64,000 nucleotides of DNA from Cellulophaga sp. F20128 (GTDB lineage: Bacteria > Bacteroidota > Bacteroidia > Flavobacteriales > Flavobacteriaceae), in assembly GCF_023015805.1 (NCBI RefSeq), contig NZ_JALKBA010000014.1, forward strand, positions 1-64,000, given 5' to 3'. Position numbers and translations under genes: made by a program. This document shows, piece after piece, positions 18,084 through 26,816 of this stretch. The notes beneath the pieces were generated by a model. It did no database searches and was not told the DNA's origin. It saw only the letters and a list, made by a program, of their open reading frames with translations. The number at the start of each line of letters is the position of its first letter. Positions within the stretch are counted from its first letter, which is position 1.

Positions 18084-19502
18084 ATGAAGCTATTCAGTAT
18101 TAAAAATTTTGTTCTTTTCAGTTGTTGTATTGTACAAACTTTGGTGGGTGTTGCACAGAAAAACAGAGCTGCTCTAGATAAACCTAATTTTGTATTAATT
18201 GTTGCAGACGACTTGGGTTTTGCAGATTTGAGTATGAATGGTAGTTTACAAATAAAAACACCCTTTATAGACAAGCTTGCTGCAACCGGTGTTCATTTTA
18301 CAGAAGGTTATGTGTCTGCCCCTGTTTGCAGTCCGTCAAGAGCAGGTTTTATAACCGGCATACATCAAGTTCAGTTTGGGTACGACAATAATTTGGGGGG
18401 CAATCAGCCTGGTTTTGATCCGCAGTATTTGGGTCTTCCCATTAGCCAAAAAACAATTCCGAATCATTTAAAATCTTTGGGTTATGTTAGTGGATTGGTG
18501 GGGAAATGGCATTTGGGTTATGAACCACAATTTCATCCCTTACAACGCGGTTTTGATGAGTTTTGGGGGTATACTGGTGGGGGTCATGATTACTTTACAA
18601 GTTCTCCTGATGGTAATGGTTATAAATCACCCATAGAAAGTAACTACAAAGAGCCTCAAAAAATTTCGTACATCACAGATGATAAAGGAGATGAGTGCGT
18701 AGATTTTATACAAAGGCACGCCAAGGAACCTTTCTTCCTATTTGCGTCTTTTAACGCCCCGCATGCACCTATGCAGGCCACGGAAGAAGATTTGAAGTTG
18801 TTTGCTGGTATTAAGGACAAAAAAAGACGCACCTATGCTGCTATGGTACATCGATTAGACATCAATGTAGGTAAAATTATGGCCGCTGTTAAAAAAGAAG
18901 GACTCTCTAAAAATACAGTTATTGTTTTTATTAGTGACAATGGCGGGCCTGTGCATACCAACGGCTCTAACAACACACCTTATAGAGGCCAAAAAGGAAT
19001 TTTATTGGAAGGTGGAATACACATTCCCTTTATTTTAAATTGGCCTGGAACCATCCCCTCCGGTAAAACATATAAAAACCCAGTAACAGCCTTAGACCTT
19101 GCACCTACATTTTTTGCCTTAGCCGGAGGAAAAACGGAAGAACCAAACCCATTTACTGGGGTAAATTTAATGCCTTTTATTACGGATGAAATAATGACAG
19201 CTCCACACGATGAGTTATTGTGGCGATTTACCATCAGTGCTTCCATTAGACAGGGTCCTTGGAAATTAGTGCGATTGCCAGACCGTTTGCCCATGTTGTA
19301 CCATTTACCAACAGATGTATCTGAACAAAACGACCTTGCTCTTAAAAACCTTGAAAAAACAAGAGAACTCCTAAAAAAATTAGGGGATTGGGATGTACGC
19401 TTACCACACCCATTGTTCTTAGAAGGCCCTATATGGAGAAAAAATCAACTGAGTTTATACGATAGAAGCTACCCTTTGGAACAGCCCCAATTAGAAGATT
19501 AG
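18084..19502 (+). CDS. Formylglycine sulfatase (S1 family), second of a pair
   Basis: This is an exported sulfatase of 472 residues. The chosen ATG gives the signal peptide KLFSIKNFVLFSCCIVQTLV; an upstream TTG seven codons earlier is less likely. Motifs are FVLIVADDLGFADLS, Cys82 in CSPSRAGFITG, GKWHLGYEPQFHP, and FISDNGGPVHTNGSNN. The C-terminal part ends with a proline-rich tail without a sorting domain. It is clearly a different subfamily from its neighbour: the sequences align only at the motifs. Together the pair probably removes different sulfate groups from one polymer. It is convergent with the NlpC/P60 gene, one base apart. Confidence 0.94.
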   Translation: MKLFSIKNFVLFSCCIVQTLVGVAQKNRAALDKPNFVLIVADDLGFADLSMNGSLQIKTPFIDKLAATGVHFTEGYVSAPVCSPSRAGFITGIHQVQFGYDNNLGGNQPGFDPQYLGLPISQKTIPNHLKSLGYVSGLVGKWHLGYEPQFHPLQRGFDEFWGYTGGGHDYFTSSPDGNGYKSPIESNYKEPQKISYITDDKGDECVDFIQRHAKEPFFLFASFNAPHAPMQATEEDLKLFAGIKDKKRRTYAAMVHRLDINVGKIMAAVKKEGLSKNTVIVFISDNGGPVHTNGSNNTPYRGQKGILLEGGIHIPFILNWPGTIPSGKTYKNPVTALDLAPTFFALAGGKTEEPNPFTGVNLMPFITDEIMTAPHDELLWRFTISASIRQGPWKLVRLPDRLPMLYHLPTDVSEQNDLALKNLEKTRELLKKLGDWDVRLPHPLFLEGPIWRKNQLSLYDRSYPLEQPQLED

Positions 19503-19503
19503 T

Positions 19504-20709
19504 TTAATCCTTAAAAACGGGTAACTGTTGTAGGTTAATCCCTTCCTTATTTTGCTCACTTAAAACCCTATTGGTTTGTAAATATCTATTGTAATTATAG
19601 CTGTCAAAATTTGGTGATTCCTTGTCAAAACTACTTATGTGTACCCGGCCAGCAGAATGGATGAATTCATTATTACCAATCCACATACCCACGTGTATAA
19701 CGCGTTGTTTAGTAGAATCTGTAGCTTTCTTTCCAAAAAATAATAAATCACCAACCGCTACATCACTAAAATCTTTGTTGACATCGATCACTTTTCCCGT
19801 ATGTATCTGCTGTGATGCATCACGCGGTAACACCATTCCGTTTAAAAAATAAATAGTTTTGGTAAATCCACTACAATCTACCCCTTTGGTAGAAGTTCCT
19901 CCCCATAAATAAGGCAAGCCCATTAATTGTTTTGAGGTAGCCACTAAAGATTCACTAGTCTGTTCTAGTGCTACCAACCAATCATCATAATTCTGAGATT
20001 CTGATTTTAGCACAAAGGCTTTTCTGCCATCTGGATATTTTACCTCAAAAAAGAAACCGCTATCAGCTACTAATTCTAAAATACTACCCGCCACCAAATC
20101 AGATACAACTTGTGTACTTATTGGCGACTCATAGGAATAACCAGAAACCTCAGTATACACAATCTTTTTAGCTGCTTTCCAACCGTCAAAATCATCATTT
20201 TTTAAAATCTCAATTCCTCCGCCATCTACCCATGCTAAATAATTATCTGGAGTTTGTATTAAATACCAATCTTCTATTTTCTTATATAGTCTAACGGGAG
20301 TTCCTAAAGTTGCTTGCGTAGACAATTCTGAAGAATGTCCTGGTTTACTACGTAAATTTGCTACTGATATTTTAACTATTGCCCAATTGCTAGTTGCAAA
20401 TGTTGAAGTAGGCAACATTACAATACTGTCAGTATAGGTAATATTAGCCTTATTTAATTTCATTTTAAGGGCATTTACGGCTTCTGGAAGATTAGATTCC
20501 CCCTTAATAATATAGTGTTCATTACTTAACCTTGATGCAACATCAAAAATAGCTACTCGCTTGTCTGGTGCATAGTTTTGTTTTACACTATCAATATAAC
20601 TGCTTATGGGGTTGTTTTTTACTTCAAGGTTTTTTTTACAACCATAAAAGGTTATCAAACATACAACTAGAAAAAAAATAGGTGTTTTAAAAGGAAGAAA
20701 AAGTTTCAT
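19504..20709 (-). CDS. NlpC/P60 (C40) peptidoglycan endopeptidase lipoprotein
   Basis: This is a cell-wall gamma-D-glutamyl-diaminopimelate endopeptidase of the C40 family, 401 residues. The signal peptide has the lipobox ITFYGC. Two SH3-like domains follow (about 110-170, with NLRSKPGHSSELSTQ, and about 180-245). The catalytic domain has Cys279 in GVDCSGFTKT, the His in VIHVGMWIG, and a third polar residue expected in IHSAGRVH. The PRDASQQ segment after the Cys is typical. The role is wall turnover or peptide recycling. It is transcribed alone. Confidence 0.93.
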   Translation of the reverse strand: MKLFLPFKTPIFFLVVCLITFYGCKKNLEVKNNPISSYIDSVKQNYAPDKRVAIFDVASRLSNEHYIIKGESNLPEAVNALKMKLNKANITYTDSIVMLPTSTFATSNWAIVKISVANLRSKPGHSSELSTQATLGTPVRLYKKIEDWYLIQTPDNYLAWVDGGGIEILKNDDFDGWKAAKKIVYTEVSGYSYESPISTQVVSDLVAGSILELVADSGFFFEVKYPDGRKAFVLKSESQNYDDWLVALEQTSESLVATSKQLMGLPYLWGGTSTKGVDCSGFTKTIYFLNGMVLPRDASQQIHTGKVIDVNKDFSDVAVGDLLFFGKKATDSTKQRVIHVGMWIGNNEFIHSAGRVHISSFDKESPNFDSYNYNRYLQTNRVLSEQNKEGINLQQLPVFKD

Positions 20710-20860
20710 TGTAGTTCCATTTGAATTAAATGTAAAAGTATAACAATTTTAAATCATTATAAGTAATGGTGGTCTATTCTGATGGTTGATACGCTCTTAA
20801 ATAGCTGTTAATCAGGATTTAAATTAGGATTTGTCTATTATTTTTTGTATCTTATCCACT

Positions 20861-21235
20861 ATGTTACAAACAGAAAAAGTTGAAAATATTGCGTTTTTGG
20901 AAAAAACAATTGGGTACTTAGACTCTAGAGGATTTACAAATATTAAAGCAGATTTTAAGGATTGTGAAATGCCCAAATCCTATATTAGAAAAAGTACAGG
21001 GAATAAAATTACCCCAGACATTGTTGCGATGAAAAATGGGAAAAAATATTTTTTTGAAATTAGCTTAAAATCTGAAAAACCAAAATTACTCAAATCAAAG
21101 TGGTTGTTTTTGGATACCTTAAGCCGTATGCACTCTAATCGGTTTAGGATTATTACCACTAAAGGTCATTTTAAATTTACAGATGATATGTTAGAAGGTA
21201 TAAATTTAACAAACAAAACTCCGATAAGAATTTAA
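20861..21235 (+). CDS. Small orphan protein, possible PD-(D/E)XK nuclease-like fold
   Basis: The 124-residue product has no signal peptide and no family that I recognise. An upstream TTG at 20831 is in frame, but the ATG at 20861 is the better start. The centre reads ITPDIVAMKNGKKYFFEISLK: a Pro-Asp, a beta-hairpin, then Glu and Lys on the next strand, which is the layout of PD-(D/E)XK enzymes, although the Glu-Lys spacing is E-x3-K rather than E-x-K. The call is therefore structural guesswork. The stop overlaps the convergent GNAT gene by four bases. Confidence 0.6.
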   Translation: MLQTEKVENIAFLEKTIGYLDSRGFTNIKADFKDCEMPKSYIRKSTGNKITPDIVAMKNGKKYFFEISLKSEKPKLLKSKWLFLDTLSRMHSNRFRIITTKGHFKFTDDMLEGINLTNKTPIRI

Positions 21236-21672
21236 CTTTTTACCATCGCCGTATGGGGTATTCCGTCTTCCAAATAAAGATCACCTATTTTTTTAAATCC
21301 TAATTTCGTATAAAAACTGATAAGGTATTCTTGTGCTGATATTTTAATAGTGGTTTTCTTAAAAATCGTTTCTATAGCGTGTATCGATTTTTCCATTATG
21401 AGGTAGCCGTATTTGTATTTTCGTTCCGATTTTCTCACTACTACCCTACCAATACTAGCCTCTTCAAAATAATCTCCTGGTTTAAAAATACGCGTATAAG
21501 CTACTATACTATTGTTTTTATATCCAATAACATGTAGCGCCTTACTATCTTTACCATCAATATCTTGATATACACAGTCTTGCTCTACCACAAAAACCTC
21601 TGAACGCAATTGTAAAATTTGATACAAATCTTCTATAGATAATTCTGTAAATAACTGAACAGTTACCTTCAT
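21232..21672 (-). CDS. GNAT acetyltransferase (ElaA-like)
   Basis: This is an acyl-CoA N-acyltransferase of the GNAT fold, 146 residues. The segment LYQILQLRSEVFVVEQDCVYQD, followed by VIGYKNNSIVAYTRIF, is characteristic of the ElaA subgroup. The acetyl-CoA loop is GRVVVRKSERKYKYGYLIM, a degenerate R/QxxGxG/A. The first in-frame start is a TTG two codons upstream; I take the ATG at 21672. The substrate is unknown. It follows rpiB on the same strand with a 21-bp gap and may be co-transcribed with it. Confidence 0.87.
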   Translation of the reverse strand: MKVTVQLFTELSIEDLYQILQLRSEVFVVEQDCVYQDIDGKDSKALHVIGYKNNSIVAYTRIFKPGDYFEEASIGRVVVRKSERKYKYGYLIMEKSIHAIETIFKKTTIKISAQEYLISFYTKLGFKKIGDLYLEDGIPHTAMVKS

Positions 21673-21693
21673 ATACAATGAATTAATTCTGAA

Positions 21694-22125
21694 TTATTTA
21701 CATGCCATTTTTGCCACTCTTCTTTCGTGTCTACCGCCTTCAAATTCGGTTTCTAAAAAAGTAGTAACCATTTCTAAAGCCTGAGGTAAAGAAACAAAAC
21801 GCGCAGGTATACTCAATATGTTTGCATCATTATGTTCTCTAGAAAGAACAACTATTTCTTTGGTCCAACATAAAGCTGCTCTTACTTTTTGATACTTATT
21901 AGCAGTCATAGAAACCCCATTTCCACTGCCACAAATTAATATACCAAATTCAACTTTTTTTGAATCAACAGCTGTCGCTACAGGATGTACAAAATCTGGA
22001 TAATCCACACTATCCTTTCCATCAGTACCATAATTACTAACTTCAATACCTTTCGATTTTAACAATCCTATAATTGCTAATTTATATTCGGTTCCAGCGT
22101 GGTCATTTCCAATGGCTATATGCAT
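21694..22125 (-). CDS. rpiB: Ribose 5-phosphate isomerase B
   Basis: This enzyme of the pentose phosphate pathway interconverts ribose 5-phosphate and ribulose 5-phosphate; 143 residues. The N-terminus MHIAIGNDHAGTEYKL, YPDFVHPVA, the catalytic Cys in GILICGSGNGVSMTANK and REHNDANILSIPAR are diagnostic of RpiB/LacAB proteins. A longer frame begins at 22170, but its extra 15 residues overlap a -7 element and are not family-like, so 22125 is the start. Confidence 0.96.
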   Translation of the reverse strand: MHIAIGNDHAGTEYKLAIIGLLKSKGIEVSNYGTDGKDSVDYPDFVHPVATAVDSKKVEFGILICGSGNGVSMTANKYQKVRAALCWTKEIVVLSREHNDANILSIPARFVSLPQALEMVTTFLETEFEGGRHERRVAKMACK

Positions 22126-22152
22126 AACTTTATGTTTACGAGTATTATAAAA

Positions 22153-22160
22153 CAAAAATA
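22153..22160 (-). promoter_or_regulatory. Candidate rpiB promoter, -7 element
   Basis: On the minus strand this reads TATTTTTG, a perfect TAnnTTTG match, 27 bases before the rpiB ATG at 22125. It argues against the longer upstream start. A -33 TTG at good spacing is not clear. Confidence 0.45.
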
Positions 22161-22170
22161 CAAATACCAT

Positions 22171-22701
22171 TTTAAGAAAGTATTCTTAATTTTAAAATAA
22201 TAACACCACAATTAACAAGTTGTTCACAACACCTTTATAAATATAGGAAACAAAAATTTTGTAAATCCATTTATTTTTTGCTTTATGTATTAATGTTATG
22301 CTAACCTAAAATTGTTTTAAGAAATTAAAGTAAAGATATCAATACAAAATGTAAAACTATGAACAGTTTTAAACCAAATACTTATTAAAAATTGATTGTT
22401 AATAGTAGTTGTTAATAGTAGTTGATAAGCTACTTAATGAACTGATTTTTAAATACAATATAGGGTGTATAAAATGTACACAAAATTTTAATACTGTTCA
22501 CTACAATTAATATTGCATAAAATTATAGTAGATATTAACACACTATAATAACCACCATTTTTTTTAAAATTAATAAAAGAAAAATTAATAATATTATATA
22601 TATGTTTATAACCTTGTTTTCTTTAATTAAAAATTAAGAAACGGCTTAAAGTATATAGGAGTAGATAATAATTTGTACTTTTCCAAAAATAAATAAGATT
22701 A
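22171..22701. other. AT-rich intergenic region before rnr
   Basis: This gap of more than 0.5 kb separates divergent genes and is markedly richer in A and T than its surroundings. It holds a perfect 13-bp tandem repeat, TTGTTAATAGTAG twice at 22396-22421, and a small inverted repeat, GTGTA-TAAAATG-TACAC, near 22465. I find no tRNA, no terminator and no clear run of DnaA boxes (TTATCCACA); the nearest is TTGTTCACA near 22220. It may be a long regulatory region or an unwinding element. Confidence 0.5.
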
Positions 22702-24897
22702 ATGATTAAGAAGAATAAAGGGAACACTAATCAAGTAAGAAACCAAATTACAAAAGGTATTTTTACTGTTTTAGAGAAAGATCCTAACGCTAGTTACAAT
22801 TACAAGCAAATAGCCGCAAAGTTAAATATAACGGATGCTGGCGGAAGAAATATATTGATAAAAAGACTAGTAGAACTAAAAGAAAAAAAAAGAATTATAG
22901 AAGAGAGTAAAGGAAAATATAAGGCCGTTTCTAAAAGCAGTAAAACCTATCATACAGGTAAAGTTGATATAACTGGGCGAGGGAATGCCTATATAGTTGT
23001 AGACGGATTAGATGATGATGTTTTTATCTCTAGTAATAAATTAAAAAAAGCATTTCATAGGGATATCGTAGAGGTTTATATCTTCCCTAGAAGAAAAGGG
23101 CGTAAATTAGAAGGAGAAATCACTAAAATTATATCAAGAGATAAAACTAATTTTGTGGGTATTGTACAATTGCAGAAAAATTATGCCTTTGTTACTTCTT
23201 CGGATTTTAGGATGTACACGGATTTCTTTGTTCCTAGGGATAAAATTAATGATGCTCAGGATGGTGATAAGGTTGTTGTAAAAATGACCGATTGGCCAGA
23301 GGATGCTGATTCTCCCTATGGTGAAATTATAGAAGTGCTAGGAAAACCAGGAGAACACAATACAGAAATCCATTCTATATTGGCCGAATATGGCTTACCC
23401 TATCAATTTCCATTAGAAATAGAAAGTTATGCCAATAAAATTGATACATCCATAAAAGAGGACGAAATAGCGAAACGTAGGGATATGAGAGAAACCCTTA
23501 CGTTTACTATAGATCCTAAAGATGCTAAAGATTTTGATGATGCCCTATCTTTTGTAATATTGGAAAATGGAAATTATGAAATTGGAATTCATATTGCTGA
23601 TGTTTCTCATTATTTAGAACCAGATACTATTTTAGATGATGAAGCTTATCAAAGGGCAACTTCCGTTTATTTAGTAGATCGAGTGGTTCCTATGTTGCCA
23701 GAAGTATTATCTAATAATGCTTGTTCTTTACGACCCAATGAAGAAAAATATACATTTTCTGCCGTTTTTGAGATCGATGATAAAGCAAATTTAAGAAACC
23801 AATGGTTTGGTAGAACAGTAACAAATTCTAACGAACGGTTTTCGTATGAAGAAGCCCAGTATATTATAGAAACTAAAGAAAATACAATTCCTCAAGACAT
23901 TTCTATAAGAGAAAGTGGAGCGTATACGGTTAGTAAGGAAGTTGTTGAAGCTACATTAACACTAGATAAATTAGCTAAAATTATGCGAGAAAAACGTATG
24001 CAGGCTGGGGCAATATCTTTTGATAAGGTGGAAGTTAGATTTAGTTTGGATGAAAATAATGCACCTGAAGGTGTTTATTTTAAAGAATCTAAAGATGCCA
24101 ACAAACTCATTGAAGAGTTTATGTTATTAGCAAATAGAAAGGTAGCCGAATTTATTGGCAAACAAAAACCTGAAAAAACATTTATTTACCGGGTACATGA
24201 TGAACCAAACGAGGAAAAATTAGCCAATTTAAATGGTATAATTGCTAGGTTTGGTCACAAATTAGATTTTAAGAACAAACAATCAATAAGTGATTCTTTA
24301 AATAAATTATTGGAGGATGTTAAAGGTAAAAAAGAACAAAATTTAGTAGATACTTTGGCTATACGGAGCATGAGCAAAGCTATTTATACCACAGATAATA
24401 TTGGACATTACGGATTAGCTTTTGATTATTATACACATTTTACATCCCCAATAAGAAGGTATCCCGATGTAATGGTGCATCGTTTATTACAACATTATTT
24501 GGACGGTGGGGCTAGTGCAAAACAAGAAGTGTATGAAGAAAAATGCAAACATTCTTCAGATATGGAAGGCCTGGCAGCTAGTGCAGAAAGAGATTCTATA
24601 AAATACATGCAAATCAAATTTATGGAAGATCATAAAGATTCTGAATTTGTAGGTGTTATCTCTGGTGTAACAGAATGGGGTATTTATATAGAAATAATAG
24701 ACAATAAATGCGAAGGAATGGTACGCATAAGTGATATAAAGGATGACTATTATAGGTTTGATGAAAAGAATTATGCAATAGTAGGAGAGCGTACCAATAA
24801 AAGTTACCAATTGGGGGAAGAAGTAGTAGTAATGGTTAAAAGTACAGATTTAATAAAAAGACATTTGGACTTTTCTTTACTAAGGAAAGCTGAATAA
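22702..24897 (+). CDS. rnr: Ribonuclease R
   Basis: This is a 3'-to-5' exoribonuclease of the RNB (RNase II/R) family, 731 residues, acting on structured mRNA and rRNA in the cytoplasm. In order it has an N-terminal winged-helix region (about 10-70), cold-shock domains (about 75-230), the RNB catalytic core with FTIDPKDAKDFDDALSF (the four Asp metal ligands), HYGLAFDYYTHFTSPIRRYPD, and a C-terminal S1 domain (FVGVISGVTEWGIYIEI). The length matches Bacteroidota RNase R, which lacks the long basic tail of the enterobacterial enzyme. A weak -7-like TAATTTG lies just upstream. Confidence 0.97.
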   Translation: MIKKNKGNTNQVRNQITKGIFTVLEKDPNASYNYKQIAAKLNITDAGGRNILIKRLVELKEKKRIIEESKGKYKAVSKSSKTYHTGKVDITGRGNAYIVVDGLDDDVFISSNKLKKAFHRDIVEVYIFPRRKGRKLEGEITKIISRDKTNFVGIVQLQKNYAFVTSSDFRMYTDFFVPRDKINDAQDGDKVVVKMTDWPEDADSPYGEIIEVLGKPGEHNTEIHSILAEYGLPYQFPLEIESYANKIDTSIKEDEIAKRRDMRETLTFTIDPKDAKDFDDALSFVILENGNYEIGIHIADVSHYLEPDTILDDEAYQRATSVYLVDRVVPMLPEVLSNNACSLRPNEEKYTFSAVFEIDDKANLRNQWFGRTVTNSNERFSYEEAQYIIETKENTIPQDISIRESGAYTVSKEVVEATLTLDKLAKIMREKRMQAGAISFDKVEVRFSLDENNAPEGVYFKESKDANKLIEEFMLLANRKVAEFIGKQKPEKTFIYRVHDEPNEEKLANLNGIIARFGHKLDFKNKQSISDSLNKLLEDVKGKKEQNLVDTLAIRSMSKAIYTTDNIGHYGLAFDYYTHFTSPIRRYPDVMVHRLLQHYLDGGASAKQEVYEEKCKHSSDMEGLAASAERDSIKYMQIKFMEDHKDSEFVGVISGVTEWGIYIEIIDNKCEGMVRISDIKDDYYRFDEKNYAIVGERTNKSYQLGEEVVVMVKSTDLIKRHLDFSLLRKAE

Positions 24898-24955
24898 TTT
24901 CGGTTTGGAACGAATTTTGTAAATTAGATTAGGAATTATACCTAAAAACAACAAA

Positions 24956-25636
24956 ATGAATAAGTTAGCCTTATTTATGCTTTTATTTAGTATTACAATA
25001 ACGGTAAAAGCACAAGAAGAAAAAATAACCCAAAAACTACTAAGCTTTAAGGAAATTAAAGCTTTTGATGGTTTGTCAGTTAATTTAATTAAGTCTGATA
25101 AAAACGAAGCTGTAATTACTGGGGCTAATACCCAAAAAGTATCCATTGCAAATAATGATGGTGTTTTAAAATTACGAATGGAATTAGATAAAATTTTCAG
25201 TGGTTATCGGACATTTATAGATGTGTATTATACTGAAGTTTTAACCATAATTGATGTAAACGAAGATGCTAGAATAACATCTAAAGAGCTTATAGCGCAA
25301 AGTGTACTGGAATTAAAGGCACAAGAAGGGGGAGAATTAATAATTAATGCAAAAGTGTCTCAGCTCTTGGTAAAATCGGTTACTGGCGGTTTAATAACAA
25401 CTAATGGATCTTCTAAAAATCAAGATGTGAATATAAACACAGGCGGTATTTATAATGGAAAAGATTTTAATACTGAACTAACTACGATTACTGTAAATGC
25501 AGGAGGAAATGCAGAAATTAATGCCTCTAAATATGTACAGGCAACAGTAAAAGCTGGAGGTGAAGTATCCGTGTATGGGAACCCGGCAAGAATGGATGAA
25601 AAAACTGTTTTTGGAGGAAAAATAACTAGGAAATAG
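24956..25636 (+). CDS. DUF2807 (GIN-domain) secreted protein
   Basis: This is a 226-residue exported protein with a signal peptide (KLALFMLLFSITITVKAQ). The remainder is a right-handed beta-helix-like repeat domain of the DUF2807/'head GIN' type: FKEIKAFDGLSVNLIKSD at the start, then repeats such as ITSKELIAQSVLELKAQEGG and INTGGIYNGKDFN, ending with AGGEVSVYGNPARMDEKTVFGG. The family is common in Bacteroidota envelopes and has no settled function. It is nine bases upstream of the LysE gene and probably shares its transcript. Confidence 0.87.
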   Translation: MNKLALFMLLFSITITVKAQEEKITQKLLSFKEIKAFDGLSVNLIKSDKNEAVITGANTQKVSIANNDGVLKLRMELDKIFSGYRTFIDVYYTEVLTIIDVNEDARITSKELIAQSVLELKAQEGGELIINAKVSQLLVKSVTGGLITTNGSSKNQDVNINTGGIYNGKDFNTELTTITVNAGGNAEINASKYVQATVKAGGEVSVYGNPARMDEKTVFGGKITRK

Positions 25637-25645
25637 GCAAGGTAA

Positions 25646-26314
25646 ATGTTAGACGATATTCAGGCAGCAATACCATTGGGCTTTTTTTTAAGCTTTATGA
25701 TTGGTCCTGTTTTTTTTGTGCTGTTAGAAACAAGTGCGGTAAAGGGATTTAGGGCAGCTTTAACCTTTAATTTGGGTGTTTTTTTTGCCGATATATTGTT
25801 TTTAATCTTAGCTTATTTTAGTAGTTATCAATTGCTAGAAAATTTAAGTAATTTACCAGGCTTGTATGTTTTTGGCGGTGTAATTCTATTAGTATATGGG
25901 ATTATTATATTCATTAAAAAACCAAAAAAGGAAAAACTCAAAGATATACGAGTTACCAAAGGAGCCTATTTAAGTTTATTTGTAAAAGGCTTTTTGCTTA
26001 ATTTTATTAATATAGGAGTTTTGGTTTTTTGGTTGGGGATTATACTGGTAGTAGGGCCAAGTTTGGATAATGATGCAGACCGTATTTTGATCTTTTTTGC
26101 CACCATGTTGTCTACTTATTTTATAACAGATATTTTTAAAATATTACTAGCCAAGCAATTAAAAAGACATTTAACACTTCGCCGCATTTATTTGGTAAAA
26201 AAAGGGTTGGGAATTATCCTTATTATTTGTGGAATTGTACTTATTACCAAAGGTTTTTTACCAAAGGACAAACTCAATATCCAAGAAGGTATAGAACTCA
26301 TCAGAGAAAATTAA
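25646..26314 (+). CDS. LysE/RhtB-family amino-acid exporter
   Basis: This is an inner-membrane exporter of the LysE superfamily, 222 residues, with about six hydrophobic helices. The conserved first loop reads IPLGFFLSFMIGPVFFVLLETSAVKGFRAAL, with the GP and GFR elements of the family. Later segments are FLLNFINIGVLVFWLG and a C-terminal KKGLGIILIICGIVLITKG. The substrate, an amino acid or a small metabolite, is not deducible. It follows the DUF2807 gene closely. Confidence 0.88.
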   Translation: MLDDIQAAIPLGFFLSFMIGPVFFVLLETSAVKGFRAALTFNLGVFFADILFLILAYFSSYQLLENLSNLPGLYVFGGVILLVYGIIIFIKKPKKEKLKDIRVTKGAYLSLFVKGFLLNFINIGVLVFWLGIILVVGPSLDNDADRILIFFATMLSTYFITDIFKILLAKQLKRHLTLRRIYLVKKGLGIILIICGIVLITKGFLPKDKLNIQEGIELIREN

Positions 26315-26493
26315 TAGTCCAATTGTTTTAAAAACTATTCTAGGTGAAGTGAATGATTTTATGGCATTGAGTGGTTTGATACTTTATAAAAACTGCTGAA
26401 CGATAGCGTCATAAATTAAATCTTATATTTTTTTACTATGGGAGGTGTAGTATTTCTTTTGTGGGAATAAAATTATATTGAAGAAGTAGTAAA

Positions 26494-26525
26494 ACAAAAA
26501 AACCTCCACTAAAAAGTGAAGGTTA
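26494..26525 (-). terminator. Terminator of the tRNA transcript
   Basis: On the minus strand AACCT(T)CACT pairs with AGTG(G)AGGTT around a T4 loop and is followed by a T tract. It lies just after the 3' end of tRNA-Cys. Confidence 0.75.
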
Positions 26526-26526
26526 T

Positions 26527-26600
26527 TGGAGGCATCGAGCAGATTCGAACTGCTGTACAAGCTTTTGCAGAGCTCTGCCTAGCCACTCGGCCACGATGCC
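26527..26600 (-). tRNA. tRNA-Cys (GCA)
   Basis: The minus strand folds into a complete cloverleaf. The acceptor stem is GGCATCG/CGATGCC, the D arm holds GTGG, and the anticodon loop CTGCAAA reads GCA with U33 present. The T arm is AGCAG-TTCGAAT-CTGCT. Discriminator U and an encoded CCA complete the 3' end. A terminator follows, and a second tRNA-like gene lies 76 bp upstream on the same strand. Confidence 0.95.
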
Positions 26601-26676
26601 ATTTTTGGACTGCAAACTTACAAAAATAAATTCATAGAAAAATAAGTTTTTAGGAATCTATTTTGTAATTTTTTTG

Positions 26677-26748
26677 AGGCATCGAGTGGATTCGAACCAC
26701 TATAATAATCCTTGCGAGATTATGTCTATCCATTTCGACCACAATGCC
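26677..26748 (-). tRNA. Diverged tRNA-Cys-like gene (U33 lost, no CCA)
   Basis: This region folds as a full cloverleaf: acceptor GGCATTG/CGATGCC with one G-U pair, D stem GTC/GAC with a GG-containing loop, anticodon stem TAATC/GATTA, and T arm AGTGG-TTCGAAT-CCACT. The anticodon loop is TCGCAAG, so position 33 is C, not the invariant U, and the triplet at 34-36 is GCA (Cys). The gene carries no CCA; TCAA follows the acceptor stem. All three inner stems differ from the neighbouring tRNA-Cys but remain paired. It is either a tRNA under unusual constraint or a young pseudogene. It is probably co-transcribed with tRNA-Cys. Confidence 0.7.
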
Positions 26749-26816
26749 ATTAAATTTATAGGGGGGGTTCAAATGTACGTATATTAATAAGTATATAAAA
26801 CTTAAGGGATTGCCGT

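Noticed and set aside
22210-22235. Possible oriC at TTGTTCACA upstream of rnr
   Set aside because: A single box with two mismatches to TTATCCACA is not evidence for an origin; no cluster of boxes was seen.
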